Assembly (NCBI GenBank): GCA_023231005.1
Contig: JALNWG010000010.1
Location: 39,683-103,682, forward strand
DNA length: 64,000 bases
Direction: 5' to 3'
DNA from: Bacteroidales bacterium
GTDB lineage: Bacteria > Bacteroidota > Bacteroidia > Bacteroidales > FEN-979
The notes under the pieces are model-generated. The model did no database searches, was not told where the DNA came from, and worked only from the letters and a program-made list of their open reading frames with translations. Numbering within the stretch: the first letter of the stretch is position 1; every line of letters starts with the position of its first letter. A program made the position numbers and the translations under genes. Of this stretch, positions 62,453 through 64,000 are shown piece by piece.

Positions 62453-62974
62453 TTATAATAGCAAAATAATTATTGAACAGATAATACCAGCGCTTGCAAG
62501 ATAGATTCCCCTATGAAACAATTTCGTCTGGGGTTTAAACATCCAGAATGATGAAATGGCTAAAAATAGCAACAGTATTCCAAAGGTTACTGAAAACCAA
62601 TGCACTAAATTCCTACTTGAAGAAAAATGCAAGGCAATAAACCGATTAAGCAATGAAGGAAGTTCTTGCGATGTATATTTTACAACTCCCGTTTTACTGT
62701 TATATGTTCCGTTTTGAAAATAAACAACATCTCCTTCTGTTTTCGATATCTCCAAATTTCTTAAATGTAAAACCATCCCAAGATCAGATTCTTTGATGTT
62801 TGGGGATAACTGTTTTTCTACTAGTTTTTCATGTTTTAAAAAGTCTGTATCTCTATAAATAAGAACTATTCCACTTATGCTGTATATAATAGTGAGACCT
62901 ATTACAAAAAAGCCAATATCGCGATGTAAAGAACGCATATAATAATTGATCGATTTTTTTTCTTTCATTTCCAT
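62453..62974 (-). CDS. PepSY-associated membrane protein
   Basis: 173 residues (an ATG at residue 3, 62968, is equally possible). The first helix is the PepSY_TM type (YMRSLHRDIGFFVIGLTIIY, with SLHRDIG), followed by a soluble part (about 45-120) and two closing helices (VHWFSVTFGILLLFLAISSF and GIYLASAGIICSIIILLL). PepSY_TM proteins are found with iron or flavin electron-transfer and siderophore systems. No such partner is next to it. It is on the same strand as the small protein, RHS fragment and T9SS gene to its right, with a 140-base gap holding overlapping inverted repeats. Confidence 0.72.
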   Translation of the reverse strand: MEMKEKKSINYYMRSLHRDIGFFVIGLTIIYSISGIVLIYRDTDFLKHEKLVEKQLSPNIKESDLGMVLHLRNLEISKTEGDVVYFQNGTYNSKTGVVKYTSQELPSLLNRFIALHFSSSRNLVHWFSVTFGILLLFLAISSFWMFKPQTKLFHRGIYLASAGIICSIIILLL

Positions 62975-63026
62975 AATAAATTGTTTTTGTGATGATTGTG
63001 ACCTTTTGCCAATTTTTAATTGAGAA

Positions 63027-63052
63027 CCAGTTAGTTACTGGACTTTAGTCCA
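63027..63052. repeat. Two overlapping inverted repeats upstream of the PepSY gene
   Basis: CCAGT-tagtt-ACTGG (63027-63041) and TGGACT-tt-AGTCCA (63039-63052) share three bases. They sit about 53-78 bases before the PepSY start codon. They could be operator half-sites or alternative RNA/DNA hairpins, or a scar of rearrangement in this disturbed region. Confidence 0.4.
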
Positions 63053-63114
63053 AAATGATATGCTTTTCGGAGCAGGCTCGTTTATTAATAGCAAACTTAC
63101 AAATGTTTTTAGAA

Positions 63115-63372
63115 TTATGTTGGTACTGTTCTATACTTGTACTCTTTTTTGTTGATTATATAACTATATTTAACACTTGCGGGAACGTACTGTACACTAA
63201 TTGTAGTAGAATAGAATCCCTTTGATCTGTGCTGAAATTCGTTAACTATTCCTATTGTATAAGAAGGATTTGAAAAAATTTCATCATTACTTTTCCTACT
63301 CATTTTTTTACTGATCATAATTAAAGTAAAACCAATTATCATTGCTAAAGCTAATATTATAAACGTATTCAT
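63115..63372 (-). CDS. Small membrane protein, possibly a truncated immunity protein
   Basis: 85 residues. One N-terminal membrane helix (MNTFIILALAMIIGFTLIMI), a basic segment (SKKMSRKSN), then a short soluble part with VQYVPASVKYSYIINKKEY and the end KYRTVPT. Small proteins with a TM helix and a V-x-Y-x-Y-x-x-N-x-K-x-Y strand are common as immunity partners beside RHS toxins in Bacteroidota; those usually continue for 40 or more residues after this point, whereas this one stops. Family not proven. It lies 45 bases downstream of the RHS fragment. Confidence 0.45.
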   Translation of the reverse strand: MNTFIILALAMIIGFTLIMISKKMSRKSNDEIFSNPSYTIGIVNEFQHRSKGFYSTTISVQYVPASVKYSYIINKKEYKYRTVPT

Positions 63373-63417
63373 TTTTTTTTCATTTTACGAAAATTTATCA
63401 TGACACTTTATTTCGGA

Positions 63418-63831
63418 TTATTCAATTGCGGTATATACGGTGGTAACATAGGTACTTGAGGTAATATATCGGGAGGCAACAGTCCAGGTTGTCAACTTTC
63501 CATCTTCATTTCTGGTGATCATTCGGCCCAACATATCATACGTATATTGTGTCTTGTTTAGTTCCGTTTGTTTTTGATCCTTTCTTGAAATCAATTCACC
63601 AAATGTATTATAGGTCTCTTCTATAGAACCCGAACTCGGATCAATTATATTGATTCTGTTCCCAAATTTATCAATTTTTATGACATTCTGAGTTGCCGAA
63701 AGATTATCAATTGCAACAGTACGTATGAAATCATTCCCCTGATAAGCATATCTATATTTAACTGTCCGGGAATTAGCGTCAGTCACTTCGAAAAGCCGCA
63801 TGATTATTAATAAATCACACTTGAAATTCAA
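63418..63831 (-). pseudogene. RHS/YD-repeat protein fragment
   Basis: Open frame of up to 137 codons with no good start (it opens at a TTG just after an in-frame TAG at 63835-63837; the first ATG in context is 63801). Three or four YD repeats are clear: TVKYRYAYQGNDFI, IDKFGNRINIID, EETYNTFGELISRKDQK, TQYTYDMLGRMITRNEDG. RHS proteins are normally 1000 or more residues with a secretion N-terminus and a core ending before a toxin tip. This piece has neither, and its last 25 residues (SRYITSSTYVTTVYTAIE) replace the usual core boundary. Best read as a remnant of a polymorphic toxin gene. Confidence 0.7.
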
Positions 63832-63867
63832 CCACTAAACTTGAGTAAAGAATATGAGAAAAGAATT

Positions 63868-64000
63868 TTAATTGTGTACAATGAACAACTTACCTGTAAC
63901 TGAATAACCTTCGGTTTTGATTACATAGATATAACTACCATCGGGATATTTAGAAGTATTCACTTTGATATGTTGAGATCCCACTGAATACGATTCAAAA
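63868..64000 (-). CDS. C-terminus of a type IX-secreted protein (T9SS sorting domain), 5' part off the window
   Basis: Only the last 43 codons are present; the gene enters from the right edge and stops at TAA 63868-63870. The piece reads GSQHIKVNTSKYPDGSYIYV, then IKTEGYSVTGKLFIVHN. The order x-I-x-V-x-x-x-P-x-G-x-Y-x-x-x-I-x-x-x-G-x-x-x-x-x-K-L-x-x is that of T9SS type A sorting domains, which direct outer-membrane export and surface attachment. The cargo domain is not visible. Confidence 0.7.
   Translation of the reverse strand, partial: FESYSVGSQHIKVNTSKYPDGSYIYVIKTEGYSVTGKLFIVHN

Noticed and set aside
63027..63052. Insertion-sequence terminal repeat
   Set aside because: No transposase frame, no target duplication and no second copy in the window.
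1..64000. CRISPR arrays, rRNA, prophage, intact transposons
   Set aside because: None seen on reading both strands: no regularly spaced repeats, no integrase or transposase frames.

Overview
This is a 64 kb chromosomal segment of low-to-moderate GC from a member of the Bacteroidota, probably an anaerobic or facultatively anaerobic environmental Bacteroidales-like lineage. Several things support this. Promoters repeatedly carry the Bacteroidota -7 element TAnnTTTG, often with a -33 TTG 19-20 bp upstream. Shine-Dalgarno sequences are mostly absent. The window also holds a TonB-dependent receptor with a DUF4249 lipoprotein, a C-terminal signal of the type IX secretion system, FHS-type sugar permease, and HydG for [FeFe]-hydrogenase maturation. 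No CRISPR array, prophage or intact insertion sequence was seen, and no gap between genes exceeds 300 bases.

Layout. 1-13 kb is a housekeeping block: end of a capsule/exopolysaccharide export lipoprotein (runs off the left edge), miaB, topA with a degenerate ureohydrolase, ruvC, a flippase-like membrane protein and a glycosyltransferase, then ispD, queA, a HAD phosphatase, a tRNA with anticodon CAU (best read as tRNA-Ile2), and a secreted zinc-phospholipase/nuclease-like protein carrying a C-terminal barrel. 13-31 kb is dominated by phosphate: a secreted HAD phosphatase, a START-domain protein, PiT permease with its DUF47 partner, a TPR-PAS histidine kinase, then phosphate porin-pstS-pstC-pstA-pstB-phoU. 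Four PhoB/PhoP-like half-sites at exact 11-bp spacing sit before the porin. Two large hybrid histidine kinases run convergently into phoU. 31-37 kb holds a sugar permease, an NDP-sugar-type nucleotidyltransferase, an outer-membrane barrel, a PAP2-like membrane protein and rpoN.

37-49 kb contains two LytS/LytTR two-component systems pointing at each other. One leads a TolC-MacA-MacB efflux operon, the other a TonB receptor with an STN domain plus a DUF4249 lipoprotein. 49-57 kb encodes a group-4-hydrogenase/complex-I-like membrane complex (HyfB, HyfC, HyfE, HyfF, HycE and HycG homologues). The proton-pumping membrane subunits look intact. The catalytic subunit has lost all four NiFe cysteines, and the small subunit has lost all four ligands of its proximal [4Fe-4S] cluster but has gained a fused half-ferredoxin with one complete cluster site. 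This is the most unusual system in the window and resembles, or goes beyond, the poorly understood Ehr (energy-converting hydrogenase-related) complexes.

57-62 kb has a ModE-like regulator, two aldehyde dehydrogenases (P5C dehydrogenase and an ALDH7-type enzyme), and hydG with a TM1266-type regulator. The right end (62.4-64 kb) looks like a decayed accessory locus: a PepSY-TM-like membrane protein, a short membrane protein resembling immunity proteins, an RHS/YD-repeat fragment, and the C-terminus of a type IX-secreted protein. Many start sites were moved to internal ATG codons because the longest reading frame begins inside a promoter element or before an obvious signal peptide.
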